This document shows, piece after piece, positions 47,758 to 58,544 of a DNA stretch of 64,000 bases. The stretch spans positions 1,240,001 to 1,304,000 of the forward strand of contig JAPWGK010000011.1 of assembly GCA_029641185.1 (NCBI GenBank), given 5' to 3'. The notes under the pieces are model-generated. The model worked only from the letters and a program-made list of their open reading frames with translations. It made no database searches and had not been told where the DNA came from. Position 1 is the stretch's first letter. Every line of letters begins with the position of its first letter. The position numbers were made by a program, and so were the translations under genes. This stretch comes from Pseudofabraea citricarpa (Eukaryota; Ascomycota; Leotiomycetes; Helotiales; Dermateaceae).

Positions 47758-47786
47758 GCTGTGGGTTCGAGTCCCACACGGAGTGC
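47755..47786 (+). tRNA. tRNA-Arg 3' fragment (pseudo-tRNA)
   Basis: The sequence has a T arm GTGGG/CCCAC with loop TTCGAGT, the 3' acceptor strand ACGGAGT and a discriminator G, followed by a T-run. The 5' half is missing: upstream lies repeat DNA. It differs from the intact gene's 3' end mainly by paired changes in the T stem. It is the putative right attachment site of the element. Confidence 0.75.
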
Positions 47787-49162
47787 GATTATTCTTTTTT
47801 GCCCTGCATGATCGAGATACGAAGATCTAAAGCCATCTCCTTCATCTCTTTTTCTATTTTTTCTTCAAGTTTCGATAAGCAGCTCGCTTATTGGCGGCCT
47901 CGTTGTGGCATTTTGGATCATCGTAGGCGAGGTATGCATTATCAAGTTACACGAGTTTAACCTACCTTAGCTTCACCTGCGAAAAGGGGTACGTAAAACT
48001 CTATCATTTCAATGGTACTGGCAGTAATTAATCACATTTCATTTTGCGGGAAAAGGAAGCAAAGTGCGAGATAGTCACTCGGTGATGTTTCCCCGCCCCC
48101 TGCCGGCTACCCCACCCGCAGCCAGTTAGCCTGGTGACACCAAATCACAATGGAATCTGGCGGTCAAGCAACCAGCCTTGTCAAGTATCTTCGAATCAGA
48201 CAATACCTGCAGATCTCATATCTCATATCTCTCCTTGTCTGCATCTTGAGCCGTCCGTGTTTGTCTCTGAACATGCGATGAAGCGCTGATCAAGCCACAA
48301 AAGGCATCACATCGAACAAACATCTAAACTCGCATAAGGCTATCTATCGGAAGTAATTCCCCCCCCTTTTTTTTAAGAACAGGGTATTTCTTCAAGAATT
48401 ACTAGTAATAATATAAATGCACATCTTAGCTTAAGCAGTTCCTTGTTTAATATATTTGAAAGCATTGGCCTAACGTTATTGTTTTCTATCCTCTTACTAT
48501 AATTATCAATTCTCATAAAGCTCCTATACAATTAACCTACTTTGGTATAAATATAATATCCGCTCGCTATACGCTCACAAAGTACATGGCTGGAAATAGG
48601 AGTGATTTTATATACCGTATATTGAGAATTTCGACTCGTAGTAGGTGCAGGGTGAGTTACACAGAGAATATGTAGCATCATACACCTAGCACTTACCCGC
48701 CACTCACCACACACCACACACCACACACCACACACCACCCTGCACACCCCCTACCAACTTGTGTTGGCATAGTATCAATATGAAGTTGATAAATCACATC
48801 TTCCACAAGTGACTCATGCTGTAGGCCTGGCTGATCAGAAGAGCAAAGAAGGCTTCGGATTATGCCCAAACTAGCCCGAGTGTCTGCACCTGCCCGGCAC
48901 TGAACTGATATCCAAAGTCAGCCTTCGACTGGCCCCTTGCTCTTGGGTCTCAGCTCCATTTATCTAAGGAGTATAAGGGCCAATGCGGTTGCCATCTTGT
49001 GCGGTCACCAATTCCGCACCAGCAGTTTTCACCTGTTCTCCTTGTCCTCTTCCTGCTTTCCCAATAACTCACAATAACTCACAATAAAAATCTACCCTGG
49101 TAAGTCATATCCGTCATCTCTCGTCAAACGGGGATGTTAAATAAACTTAAGTGCAGGTCAAC
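47787..49162. other. Intergenic
   Basis: No gene is seen. A (CACACCA)n tract lies at about 48706-48740 and a short C/T homopolymer run at about 48360-48374. This is the promoter side of the next hypothetical gene. Confidence 0.5.
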
Positions 49163-49858
49163 ATGAGTTCTCTTTCCGAAGTCATCAGGCACGTCGAGGC
49201 CGTGCTTGGCAGCGATGACGACCGATGGTCTTTCGAGATCTCATGGCAGAACGTTGAAGAGGTGAAAGAATGCCAAACGCCAGCGGAACTTCAAAAGTGG
49301 CATGAGAGAAAGCTCAAGTGGATGAATGACCAAAAGGACCCAGACGTTTTGCGCAACTTGGAACTCTACTTGAACCTGTTCGAGTCGATCATCAAGCCTT
49401 TGGGAGAAGTTTTGGCCAAGATTGAAGACCTCAGAGGATGGGCACGAGGTGCTAGCAACACCGACAACACAGTAGGACGCAGTATTCTGCGCGAGGTTTT
49501 CAAGGGCGAACTCCTTGCCTTGAGGGCCTTTGTCACAGTCGCTGAGCATCCGGATTTGATGCAAAAAATTGCTTCGGGGATTGTACGCCATTACTTGAAA
49601 ATGACAATGGAGATCACGAAAGATTCACTCCGTGTGGTTTATCCCCAAGGGCCAGACGTACAATGGCTGGATTACTGGGATGAGAGTCATAGAGACGGTG
49701 GGTATGATGAGTTTATATTTAACCGTGAAGCATCACGCTTGCGTGAGGAAGACTTGGTCCTGAACGAAACAGCACTTGCATATTTGATAGTCGGCATCAT
49801 GCAGAAGGAGGAAAAAGAGACGCCCGAAGGCCTTTTTGAGCTCCCCGGGGGGACATGA
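49163..49858 (+). CDS. Hypothetical helical protein, 231 aa
   Basis: I do not recognise the family. The single open frame starts at ATG 49163 (MSSLSEVIRHVEAVLG); four codons upstream in frame have no ATG and end in a CAG that could be a splice acceptor in the 5' UTR. The protein is rich in charged residues and tryptophan and looks all-helical (LQKWHERKLKWMNDQKDP, LYLNLFESIIKPLGEVLAKI). It has no signal peptide or membrane segment. It lies beside the candidate mobile element and is unlike its cargo genes. Confidence 0.65.
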   Translation: MSSLSEVIRHVEAVLGSDDDRWSFEISWQNVEEVKECQTPAELQKWHERKLKWMNDQKDPDVLRNLELYLNLFESIIKPLGEVLAKIEDLRGWARGASNTDNTVGRSILREVFKGELLALRAFVTVAEHPDLMQKIASGIVRHYLKMTMEITKDSLRVVYPQGPDVQWLDYWDESHRDGGYDEFIFNREASRLREEDLVLNETALAYLIVGIMQKEEKETPEGLFELPGGT

Positions 49859-50283
49859 TGTCGTGGTACGGTGGAATACGCATGACGACACGCGTGACAC
49901 CATCAGGGAGTGCGGGGGTTTACGACGGATCTGGCGGGAAACTTTTTATCTTTACGATTTGTCTTAGCCATACACGAATTAATACATCATACTGCAATAG
50001 TGCCAGGTGTTGCCAGAAAGTAGAGATTGAGGTGATTTCGTTGGGAGGTTGCACTCTTGGCTTCGTTTAGTCATCACCTTGGGTTGGGTTGGTTACCTTA
50101 CTTGTGCCTTTGCCAGCTCTACCTACCTACCTACCTACCTACCTACCTACCTACCTAAGCAAACAAAATTCCCACCCCGAGCAAGTGTCTGCGCCTGTAT
50201 TTGAACGCATGCTGTGGCCCAATCCGGTCGCGATCAACAGCCTCTGAGCGCACTTGTTCAACCGCACAATCGCCCTCTTTTCA
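49859..50283. other. Intergenic with a (TACC)n tract
   Basis: This is the promoter of the AIM11 gene. A (TACC)n microsatellite spans about 50119-50157. No further gene is seen. Confidence 0.55.
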
Positions 50284-50838
50284 ATGGCCTTCCTGCAGCC
50301 AACAGCAATGGCCAATTCGCAGACTGGCCCGGCTTCTCAAGCTGTCGCAACGACGACAACATCAGCAAACGCTCAACCCGATTTCTTTTCACGGCGCTCA
50401 CGGCGGCAACTAGGTCTCTTCTTGGCAGGCGCAAGCTTCTTTGGAGTTACGTCAGTCATCACACGCAGAGCATTGGTTCGGCGGTATAAGGCTACCGTCC
50501 CTAAGTTCTATCAACCTAACAACCGACCGAGCATGGAGTTTGATGGGGCTATGGAGGCATTCGAAGCGTTGAGCATTGCGACGATCAACGTCGCCAGCGT
50601 TGGGATGATGACCGCTGGGGGACTGCTTTGGGCGTTCGACATATCATCAATTGAAGACATGAGGAAGAAGGTCCGCACGAACTTAGGCACGGAGCCTTTG
50701 GCCAAAGACCAAGATGCAGAAGAGGAAATCGAGGAGTGGGTTGCGGGAATACTTGGCCGGAAAGATGAGAAGCTCGAGCAGCGTGCAAAGGCTCGCCATG
50801 CTAGGAACCAAGAAAAGAGCGACGAGGACAAATCATAA
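50284..50838 (+). CDS. AIM11: Altered inheritance of mitochondria protein 11 (AIM11 family)
   Basis: The single-exon frame starts at ATG 50284 and gives 184 aa. Family blocks are RRQLGLFLAGASFFGVTSVI, TRRALVRRYKATVPKFYQP and MEAFEALSIATINVASVGMM, followed by GGLLWAFDISSIEDMRKKVR. Two hydrophobic segments fit the family's two membrane passes. The acidic tail has EEEIEEWVAGILGRKDE. In yeast, loss of AIM11 increases mitochondrial genome loss; the biochemical role is not known. It is probably a mitochondrial membrane protein. An open frame upstream has only TTG and no ATG, so 50284 is preferred. Confidence 0.93.
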   Translation: MAFLQPTAMANSQTGPASQAVATTTTSANAQPDFFSRRSRRQLGLFLAGASFFGVTSVITRRALVRRYKATVPKFYQPNNRPSMEFDGAMEAFEALSIATINVASVGMMTAGGLLWAFDISSIEDMRKKVRTNLGTEPLAKDQDAEEEIEEWVAGILGRKDEKLEQRAKARHARNQEKSDEDKS

Positions 50839-51639
50839 GTGTACATGGTTACGACGCGCATCTTCCGTATGTGCATCATGCAGATACAAACTCCTCTCAA
50901 TTAAAGCGTAACAGGTGGCGGTGAGCAGTTGCTAGGCTCTGCACCGTACCAAGGCGATTCCTACGCAACCAGTCACATTGGTCGTTGTACAATCAGCCGT
51001 GGTTACACTACTCGAGCGTCAGAACGACGAGCCGTTAAACTCGGCGACGATAGTCAGTGTATGAAGTGCGCCTCACATATATCGAATAGATAGATGCCTG
51101 TTACACGCCCAGGTAAAGAAATCCACCAGCCTCAAACCATGATTTCGTATCGCTCTGCAAAGGGGGTAGTTGCCTCGCCGTTGAATTCTGCTAAATAAAG
51201 GGCATATTCCATGATCTGGCTGATCTGCTAGTAATCACAAAATTGCTTTTTCGGCTTATCGCTATGCAGCCAAAGATGACTTGCTCGATTCGTACTGACA
51301 TGCAGTCGGGCGTTACGAGTGGTCGCCTAGGTATTCGAGGATATGTGCATCTAACATTCTTTACGGTCCGTTGCAGATTTTGGTGTTCAGCCATTCTGCA
51401 AGGGCAAACCATCATGGAGGGCATGGAATCCCGCATGCTAACAGCCCGCCCGTGCCTTTTCTGTCATATCTTACCCCCGAGCTACACCTGACTGCAATCG
51501 ATGGACTTCATTGTTAAGGCTCTTGGTTTTCATTAGTGCCCCTTTTCAGTCCATTTCCCCATACAAACAGAGTTCAAGGCTCTTGGTTTTCATCAGGGCT
51601 CCTTTTCGGTCCATTTCCCCAGACAAACAGAGTTCAGAG
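50839..51639. other. Intergenic, ends in a 60-bp duplication
   Basis: No gene is supported. Overlapping short frames at 51191-51491 on both strands show no family. The last 124 bp hold the tandem duplication listed separately. Confidence 0.45.
51516..51635. repeat. Tandem 60-bp duplication just before a start codon
   Basis: Copies at 51516-51575 and 51576-51635 differ at only a few bases. Each begins AAGGCTCTTGGTTTTCAT and ends ACAAACAGAGTTC. The second copy ends 4 bp before ATG 51640, so it is 5' UTR of the next gene. Confidence 0.9.
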
Positions 51640-53515
51640 ATGGAACCTAATCACCTTACAGTCCCAGAGTGCAGAGTTAACATACGAAAGTATGTCCTGA
51701 TCCGGAACACTTCGCATTGGAAAGAGAGAGCGAAGCGGACCGTGGTCTGGTCACCAATGACTAGTATCCCAGTGACTGCAACTTGCGTCCCTGTTCAAGC
51801 CATCAGTGGAAAACAGGCAAACGGCATTTGTTTCATACCCGCAAGTGATATCGAAGAAGATTCGAAGTATGTATATACCAGGCTACGGGTCAGCAAGGAG
51901 ATCACATCTACAACTGCACATGGTATTGCTTTGGTGGATAGTTCGCCTATCGAAGAGTTCGCATATAAGAAAAATGATGTGTTTGTAAGTTTAGCTGTAA
52001 CATGAGACACAGCTCTCTTTCAGAAACCCCAATGCCTCGAATCAGCTATTCATAGGTGTATTAGCTGTCAAATATTAGCAGGAAGACATACTAACTTTAC
52101 AAATACAGTGGATTTCGATTGGTGCAGACGTAAAATATCATCCTGGCCATGTAACTGTGCTCAACTTGAGAAGCTTTCACACGGGAATCGTTCCGCTCAA
52201 GGCTGTGTGCTGGTATCCCAAGCTACAAGGCCCGGACGGTGAACTGATGACCCCGGGAGGGCCAATGCGTGAAAATTTCCTAAGAATATCGAGCTCGATA
52301 TACTACTCTTGGGTAGTTCGCCAATTCCCGAACTCGACCAAAATTGATACACAAGAAAGCATCCAGCTACCCAATGGAATTACTGGGGAGGGGCTCTTCT
52401 CAGATGATGAAAGCAGGGAACAGGAAGAGCAAGGGCGACCCTCGAATCAGATTTTGCTACTTTCGAGTGACGAGCGGCGTTATCGTTTTGAAGAACTCTA
52501 CAGATTCAGAGCGGGCATCATAGCTCCGCAGAAAAGCCATAGCCATAGCCAGGCTGAGGAAGACGAGGAAGACGAGGATCAGACCGATGAGGATATACTG
52601 AATGTTGACGAGCAACATGCTGATAACTCGGAGGCTTCTGAATTGGGTTCCGATGCTGAAGAGGACGAGATGGACCAAGACGAGGAAGTGGAGGAAGTGG
52701 ACACACCAATTCAGTCACTAATCCATAGTTACGAGCTTCCAACGAGGGCAGAATTCCAGACATTAGAGGACGTGGAGGAAGACAAGGAAGACGAGGAAGT
52801 GGAGGAAGTGGACACACTAATTCAGTCACTATTCTATGGTTACGAGCTTCCAACGAGCGCAGAATTCCAGGCATTAGAGGACGTGGAGGAAGACAAGGAA
52901 GACGAGGAAGACGAGGAAGTGGAGGAAGTGGACACACCAATTCAGTCACTATTCCATGGTTACGAGCTTCCAACGAGGGCAGAATTCCAGGCATTAGAGG
53001 CTTTGACGACCGAGTCCTTGAAGATCGCCAAGAAATTATCCAAGACGCTGGATCCCTCTCGAGCATTTCTATTTCCCGAACTCATTCGTCCTCGGAGTCC
53101 AGAAGCAACTCCAAGCTGTTCTAAGCGTCGAAGGACTTCTAGGGATGCAAGCATTGTGGGCAGCATTGCTAGCAACGAATCTGGTCAAGATGAGGCCCCT
53201 CCCTCTATAATCTGCTCTTCTCCGTCAGCAAGCGACAGCCTCATAGAACCAGTGCAGTTTGTCTCTCCAAGAGCCTTGGAACGCCCGAGTACGCCGGCTC
53301 ATTATTTGGCACAGGAAGAAGACATTAGCAGAACGCTAACAAACTTAGCCTTCCTTATGAACAATTATAGGCACCAAAACCACCACGCTAGGAAGCGTGG
53401 CGAAGAACCTACTGGGGCGATGTTTAGCGCAGCAAATCCGATGCTGATGTCGAATCCCACCTTGCTCATGGGCGGGAGGCGGTACGAAGAGCAGATCTGG
53501 AACAGTTACTCGTAG
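51640..53515 (+). CDS. Hypothetical protein with three acidic tandem repeats, 583 aa
   Basis: I do not recognise the family. The exons are 51640-51984 and 52109-53515; the intron has a clear branch point (TACTAAC) and is joined in phase 0. Residues 1-200 look like a folded beta-rich domain (VLIRNTSHWKERAKRTVVWS, ISIGADVKYHPGHVTVLNLR). The middle has Glu/Asp-rich stretches enclosing three copies of a unit containing EEVEEVDTPIQSL, then YELPTRAEFQ (about 52682-52998), and a predicted nuclear signal CSKRRRTSRD follows. The tail is disordered. The N-terminal domain might be a fungal domain of the heterokaryon/effector sort, but I cannot name it. Confidence 0.7.
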
Positions 53516-54624
53516 AGACAAACAAGAGGGGGAGGGGTCATGTCATCTCAGGCCCCGGAGCAGAGGGTATTCGTTTTTTTCTTTTCTTTTCTTTTCTCCA
53601 AAACAATGTCACGTATTCTTAAGTCTCAATGAACCTCCTTGCTTCCATTGACTTCCCCATTCTTTTGTCGTCCGCCCTTGTTCAAGATGTTCGATGTGCA
53701 TTACTGTGACCTCAGCGACACCGCAAATTGCTCCCTCATCTGACACAAATGCTAACTAAGCCCGCGTTGCCAAGCAGCTTTCGGCAGCTTCATCCGGATT
53801 CCGAATTATGGCCAGGACGGAGTGCAGCTACTACAGTAGAGTAGAGTAGGTCCTGTACTGTACTGAAGGCATAGTATGGTGTGTATGGTATGTATGGTAT
53901 GTATGGTATGTACTTACCTAGCCTAGATACTCTCGCTCTCGCTCTCGCCCCTTGTCTCCCTTTTCCCCTCCTTCGGCCCCTACAGGCTACAGTCCAGTCC
54001 AATCCAGTACAGTACAGTACTAAGTACAGCCCAGCCCCCCTCCCAAACTCCCAAACTCCCAAGCTTCCAGCCTCCCTAAGATGCCACAGGACCCCCTCCT
54101 CCCCTCCCTCCCCCCCCCCCCCCCCAGCATCCTAGCATCCCAGCATCCATCCATCCCTCAATCAATCCATCCATCCATCCCATCCACCCACCCACCCCAG
54201 CATGTCTGCCCTTGAAAGTTGAAACCCAGCATTTCGATGTTCAATTTGCACTCCCTCCTGGCACCGGAGACCTGGACACGCGTAATGGGGTAGCCAAGGC
54301 CTCAATCTTGAATACAGAGTCTGCGAAAGCACTCTCGTATCTATCTAAGCCTTCCTGCCCTGCCGCAAGTTCCGCAACCTCCATTCTCGTATCCAAGCAG
54401 TCAAACCATCTTTCCTAATCACGTCCCCTCCTTTTGCATTCATTCTTTCTTTCTTGTCTTTGCCGTCTCTTCATTAATTCTTACTCTTTTCCCTGCGCTC
54501 TTCGCTTTGCCCCTCTACCACGAAACATCAGACGAACCTCGAACCTCGAACCTCGAACCTCCGAACCCTCGCCCACATCCCTTACATGCCATCATCCCGT
54601 TCGCAGCAGCCCACGACGACGAAC
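53516..54624. other. Intergenic with microsatellites
   Basis: No gene is supported. It holds a (TATGG)n-like tract at about 53876-53912, a poly-C run at about 54110-54125 and a (CATC)n tract at about 54140-54200. It includes the promoter and 5' leader of the DUF5672 gene. Confidence 0.6.
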
Positions 54625-55898
54625 ATGTTACTCGGTGACGAGCCATTCTCGCCGTCGCGGATCCCATGGCATCACCGGCGAGTACAGCGCTGCATAGGAT
54701 TTGCTGTGTTTTTTCTGTTCGTCAGGCCCTCGTGTCCATCTGTGCTGAAGACTAATCCGCCTCAAGTCTAGTTTTGCTTGCACTCCTATTTCGCGAGGAC
54801 AAACTGCCGATAGTAGCAGACCTCAACCTCGACTCCTTAAAAACGGGCCTGCATCACTACACCTCTACACATGAATCCGGCGGCCCAGCGGTACCTCTAG
54901 ACGATAATTCCGAGAACCAAGCGGATCGAGGGCCTTTGTACGATGTGCCCCAGGGAGGATACCAGGAGCTATCCACAGAAATGCACACCCCAGGTGTAGC
55001 AACCACGGGCACTGGAAAACTGGCTTTGGATCCAACCAAGATAGCTCTTCTCTTGGAGACTCGCGCGATTTCGCATCTGCCCGCCTTAATCGCCCATTTC
55101 ATATCCGTCCTCCCCCCGGACTGGACGGTGCGATTCGTAGGCTCCAAGATATCTCTGGGGATGGCAAAACATTCCGTGTCTCTACAACACCACATCCGCA
55201 GCGGAAAGCTGGTTCTCACCGACCTACCCAAGAAATACCCCATCGATAGCCAGGAGGCCATTAGCGCAACACTGACGGACCTTTCTTTCTATAAAGAATT
55301 CCTTGCGCCGGCAGAATGGGTTCTGATGTTCCAGAGTGACAGCATCATCTGTTCGGCTTCGGAGCATAACATCGAGGAATGGGTTTCTAAGAAGCACACT
55401 TGGGTTGGTGCGCCATGGCATCTTGGCAATCAATGGGGAGGGAACGGCGGTTTATCCCTCCGACACATTCCACCGATTATCAAGCTGTTGGAGAAGGAGA
55501 CACGGGTTGCGAAGTCAGAATGGGAGGACCGCTGGCTGTGCGATCGCCTAGGTTTACTGCCCGAAGCAAACATGCCACCACCAGCGGTCGAGAGGGAGTT
55601 TTCTGTCGAGGGTATCTGGACGGATCGACCTTTTGGATACCATCTTCGAGGAAGCGGCCTGTTATTGGCAGGCGAGATCTGGGGTGATGCCAAAAAGAGA
55701 CAACAGGTCTTTGATTACTGCCCCGAGATCAAAATCGTGCTCGACATGGATCTTTTGGCCTCAATCGACGCCATGAAAAAAGAGCTAGCTGAGTTAAAAA
55801 AGCAGATTGCCAAGATCCCGAAGAAGGCCAAGGAATCTACAAGCAAGGAGATTGCTGAGGATTTAGAGGAAGAGGAAAAGGAAGAAAAGACCCCGTAA
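54625..55898 (+). CDS. DUF5672 type II membrane protein, putative glycosyltransferase-like, 407 aa
   Basis: The main open frame (54774 on) lacks an ATG. A first exon 54625-54716, joined at a GTTCGT donor to 54767 by a 50-nt intron with a CTAAT branch point, completes a signal anchor (CIGFAVFFLLVLLALLF). The lumenal part matches DUF5672: ALLLETRAISHLPALIAHFI, FLAPAEWVLMFQSDSIICS, WVGAPWHLGNQWGGNGGLSL and WEDRWLCDRLGLLPEANMPP. The DSI motif and the GNGGLSLR loop recall glycosyltransferase substrate sites. A Golgi location is likely. A Lys-rich coiled coil follows at the C-terminus. Another in-frame start at 54586 is possible, and the intron donor is not the strongest choice on consensus alone. 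Confidence 0.82.
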
Positions 55899-56283
55899 GA
55901 AATCTATAATGACGTTATTTGAGCATATAGATATTTTGCATGGTACGGCGTTGTCTCTGGGAGGGGGAGTTCGAAGTTTCTGATATTATTTTTGGGTTGG
56001 ATATACAGGACCTTGCCTATTAGGATTATATACATAATTTTTCTTCCAGTGGGCTGCCTGTTTGATAGTAAGGCAGCAGGCAGGCACCCAATTTTTTTTT
56101 AGTTCACTTGAAATAGATACCTACCTTACTTTATTATATCAGAGCACATAATTTCCTACAAGAAAAAGGGTCATGGTATGTGACAGCATGTAAATGGTTA
56201 AAAATGTACAACGCAGCTTCAAAAGTGCCCAGGTATGAATCCCCTCGCTTTCTATCAGCTTGCTTATGGTAATCATCTCAATT
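55899..56283. other. Short region between two convergent genes
   Basis: The 3' ends of the DUF5672 (+) and Dug3 (-) genes converge here, so this is mainly 3' UTR. No gene is seen. Confidence 0.6.
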
Positions 56284-57425
56284 TTACATTTCTTCAATAT
56301 CGACATTTCCATCTCTATCTACTAACACAACCCTATTCTTCTCAATCAAGTTCCATTCTTTATTCTTGTACGTCGTTGGTTCACTCGCAATGATTACATG
56401 GCGTCCATGTTCCTCTGCATCTCTCTGGGCATGTGGGTTATGTCCTTCGGCACCCTTGGCAGGCTTTTTCACATGGCCATGTTTTTCAGCTGAGCCGTGC
56501 GGTCCTTCTTTTCCGTCTGGATGGTCAGGAAACTGGCGGTTCAGAGTCACACCAGCCTGGGTTGAATAATACAACGATGGAGGTTGTTCCGTTGCATGGT
56601 TCCGGAACCGACTCGCGACGAGGACTTTCCCATCTGTGACAGCGATGTTGAGGTCGTTTGGCTCAGCCCGAGAGCCTAGTGTTTCATCCTGAAGACTGAT
56701 GATTTTTGAGATGGTTTGTTGCAGGGCCTCTTTGATCTGAGAAGGTGAGTGGTATTCTTCCCATGCCGGCAGCATGTCGGAACGATTGCTTGTGTCTGGA
56801 CAGAGGAAAGACATAAGCAGGGCTGCGAAGTGCTCCGTGTCGGTACCTCCTTCAATGCTCTCATACGCCGCTTGGCTCATGGCCTGGCACATGTTACGCT
56901 TGATCTTGGGGAAATGGGAAATGTAGCCATTGTGCATGATCGTATGGATGCCAAAGGTAAATGGGTGGTTGTTGGTTGGGGTGATGGCTGTAGCAGTGGC
57001 AGCTCTGATGTGTGCAAACACAGCCTTACTACAGGTATTTCGGCAAATAGAGCGGAAGTTGGAGTCGTGAAGTGGAGGCTGGATGTTTTTATACAAGGCA
57101 GGATAAAGCTCTGGCTGCGGCACCGTTTTGGTGGAAGAGAAGGCTGAAATGGTAGATGTATACCAGGCCATACCAAAGCCATCAACGTTGAAGAGTCGGT
57201 TACGAGTCGTTATCTCAGCTTCAGTGGTAGGTTCGGCATGGATGGATGGATCATGAGAGAGAAGCTGGGGCAGATAATGCTCATGGACTTGCTTGGAGAG
57301 GGCATGAGCAGGAGCTGGTGAAGTTAGCCTGGGAGAGTACAGATGGGGTGGGGGAACTTGCTCACGAGCACATCTTCAAGGAGACATGGTTCCGAGCTGG
57401 AGACGTATGCAAACCAACGACACAT
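56284..57425 (-). CDS. DUG3: Class II glutamine amidotransferase Dug3 (glutathione degradation)
   Basis: Dug3, with Dug2, forms the cytosolic enzyme that breaks down glutathione by the alternative route. The exons are 57425-57362 and 57314-56284, giving 364 aa. The intron starts GCAAGT rather than GT, the classic GC-AG form; the join restores CLLEDVLVTPAHALSKQVHEHYLP, typical of fungal homologues. The start at 57425 places Cys at position 2, the N-terminal nucleophile of Ntn amidotransferases (MCRWFAYVSS). The family blocks NVDGFGMAWY, VFAHIRAATATA, NNHPFTFGIHTIMHNGYISHF, GGTDTEHFAALL and HVIIASEPTTYKNKEW are intact. A Gly/His/Lys-rich insertion (PDGKEGPHGSAEKHGHVKK) is peculiar. It is divergent from the RdRP gene, 1.1 kb apart. 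Confidence 0.95.
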
Positions 57426-58544
57426 GCTATGAAGGGTTGTGTTTTTGTGTGTGTATCTTGTGTTTTTTGTTGTTGTTGCAAAGTTGGGAGGTTTGCAAAT
57501 AGAAGGAGGGCAACAAAGCAAAGAAACTGAATCTCAACTCAAGACTCTTAAGAACTAACAACATACCTACCTACCTATACCTACCGAAGAGCGGGATGAC
57601 ATGGAGGTGTTCCTGGCCACTATTTTTCCTTGGCACAGGCAAGATCCAAAGCTTATCTCCCAGCTCTCCACAATAATAGCCAGGAACCATGCCGTGCCAT
57701 GTTGCTTCTGTACGATCGAGCATCGCATCACCATCGCCATCGCTGTCGTCATGATGAGTAAGCGACGTGAGATGCAGCCAATAATCACGTGGATCGCTCA
57801 GGTGAGCAGGGCAGGCTTGCGTTGCTTGGTCTCTGTAAGGGTTCTTGGTGTGAAATCATGCCAGTTAGACTTCCATCTCTACTGTACTGTATTATATACT
57901 CATCTTTTGTTCAATTGACTTTATACCCTGGCTGCCCCAATGTGCACGAGCAAACACACACTAGCTTCTCTGGGCAACACGTGTACTCCGTTGCCCTAGA
58001 GCCATGATAATGTGACAGGAAAAAGAGACAGGAGATAGTTAGGGTTACTATCACAACCAACAACAGCACCAACAACATCAATAACAACGCCGCCGCCATT
58101 ACTCTCCTGGTTCTGTTGGACTGCCATGGCTGCATAATATGGCTGCGCACGCCCGACCGATGATCCTCAATGGCTGTGTGCCTTCCGTGTTTTAAGCCTT
58201 AGCTGTTCTCTCGTGCAGGGGGCTGCAAACACTGCGATTGTCTCCACCACACCGCAGACTGCTTTGCTTGTTGTTGTCATTGCTGCTGCTGCTGCTGCTG
58301 CTGCTGCGACTGCGACTGCTGCGAATGCGAAAACAGTTATTCACAGTTCTTCTATTCACCTAATATTTGACTGCTTTTATATCCTCGTTTCTGCCCTTCT
58401 TCGTTCTTCTTCTTCTTCTTCCTTCCTTCCTTCCCATTCTCACCCCAACATTCTCCGCTTCATCTTACAGATGATCGCAGCATCTTCACCCTGCTCTACA
58501 TACATCGCCATACCACACCAAGCACTCTTACCACTGTCTTTATC
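57426..58544. other. Divergent promoter region between Dug3 and RdRP
   Basis: No coding frame is supported. A (GCT)n tract lies at about 58278-58310, and Ser/Ala-rich open frames there are low-complexity. This should contain the promoters of both genes. Confidence 0.5.

Larger units (their letters stand above)
40821..47786. mobile_element. Candidate tRNA-targeted tyrosine-recombinase element, about 6.9 kb
   Basis: The left boundary is an intact tRNA-Arg(UCU). The right boundary (47755-47786) is a 3' fragment of the same tRNA type, with the T arm GTGGG/CCCAC and the tail ACGGAGTGC. The 9-mer ACGGAGTGC stands at 40926-40934, 40994-41002 and 47778-47786. Between them lie a SAP-domain gene (-), a tyrosine-recombinase-like gene (+), a J-domain gene (-) and tandem repeats. 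A whole tRNA at one end and a 3' piece at the other is the classic signature of integration into a tRNA gene. No terminal inverted repeats or DDE transposase are seen. The exact ends, and which copy is native, are inferences. Confidence 0.6.

Noticed and set aside
40821..47786. Starship giant element
   Set aside because: The insert is only about 7 kb, ends at tRNA pieces, and the recombinase is central rather than first at the 5' end; a Crypton-like or new tyrosine-recombinase element fits better.
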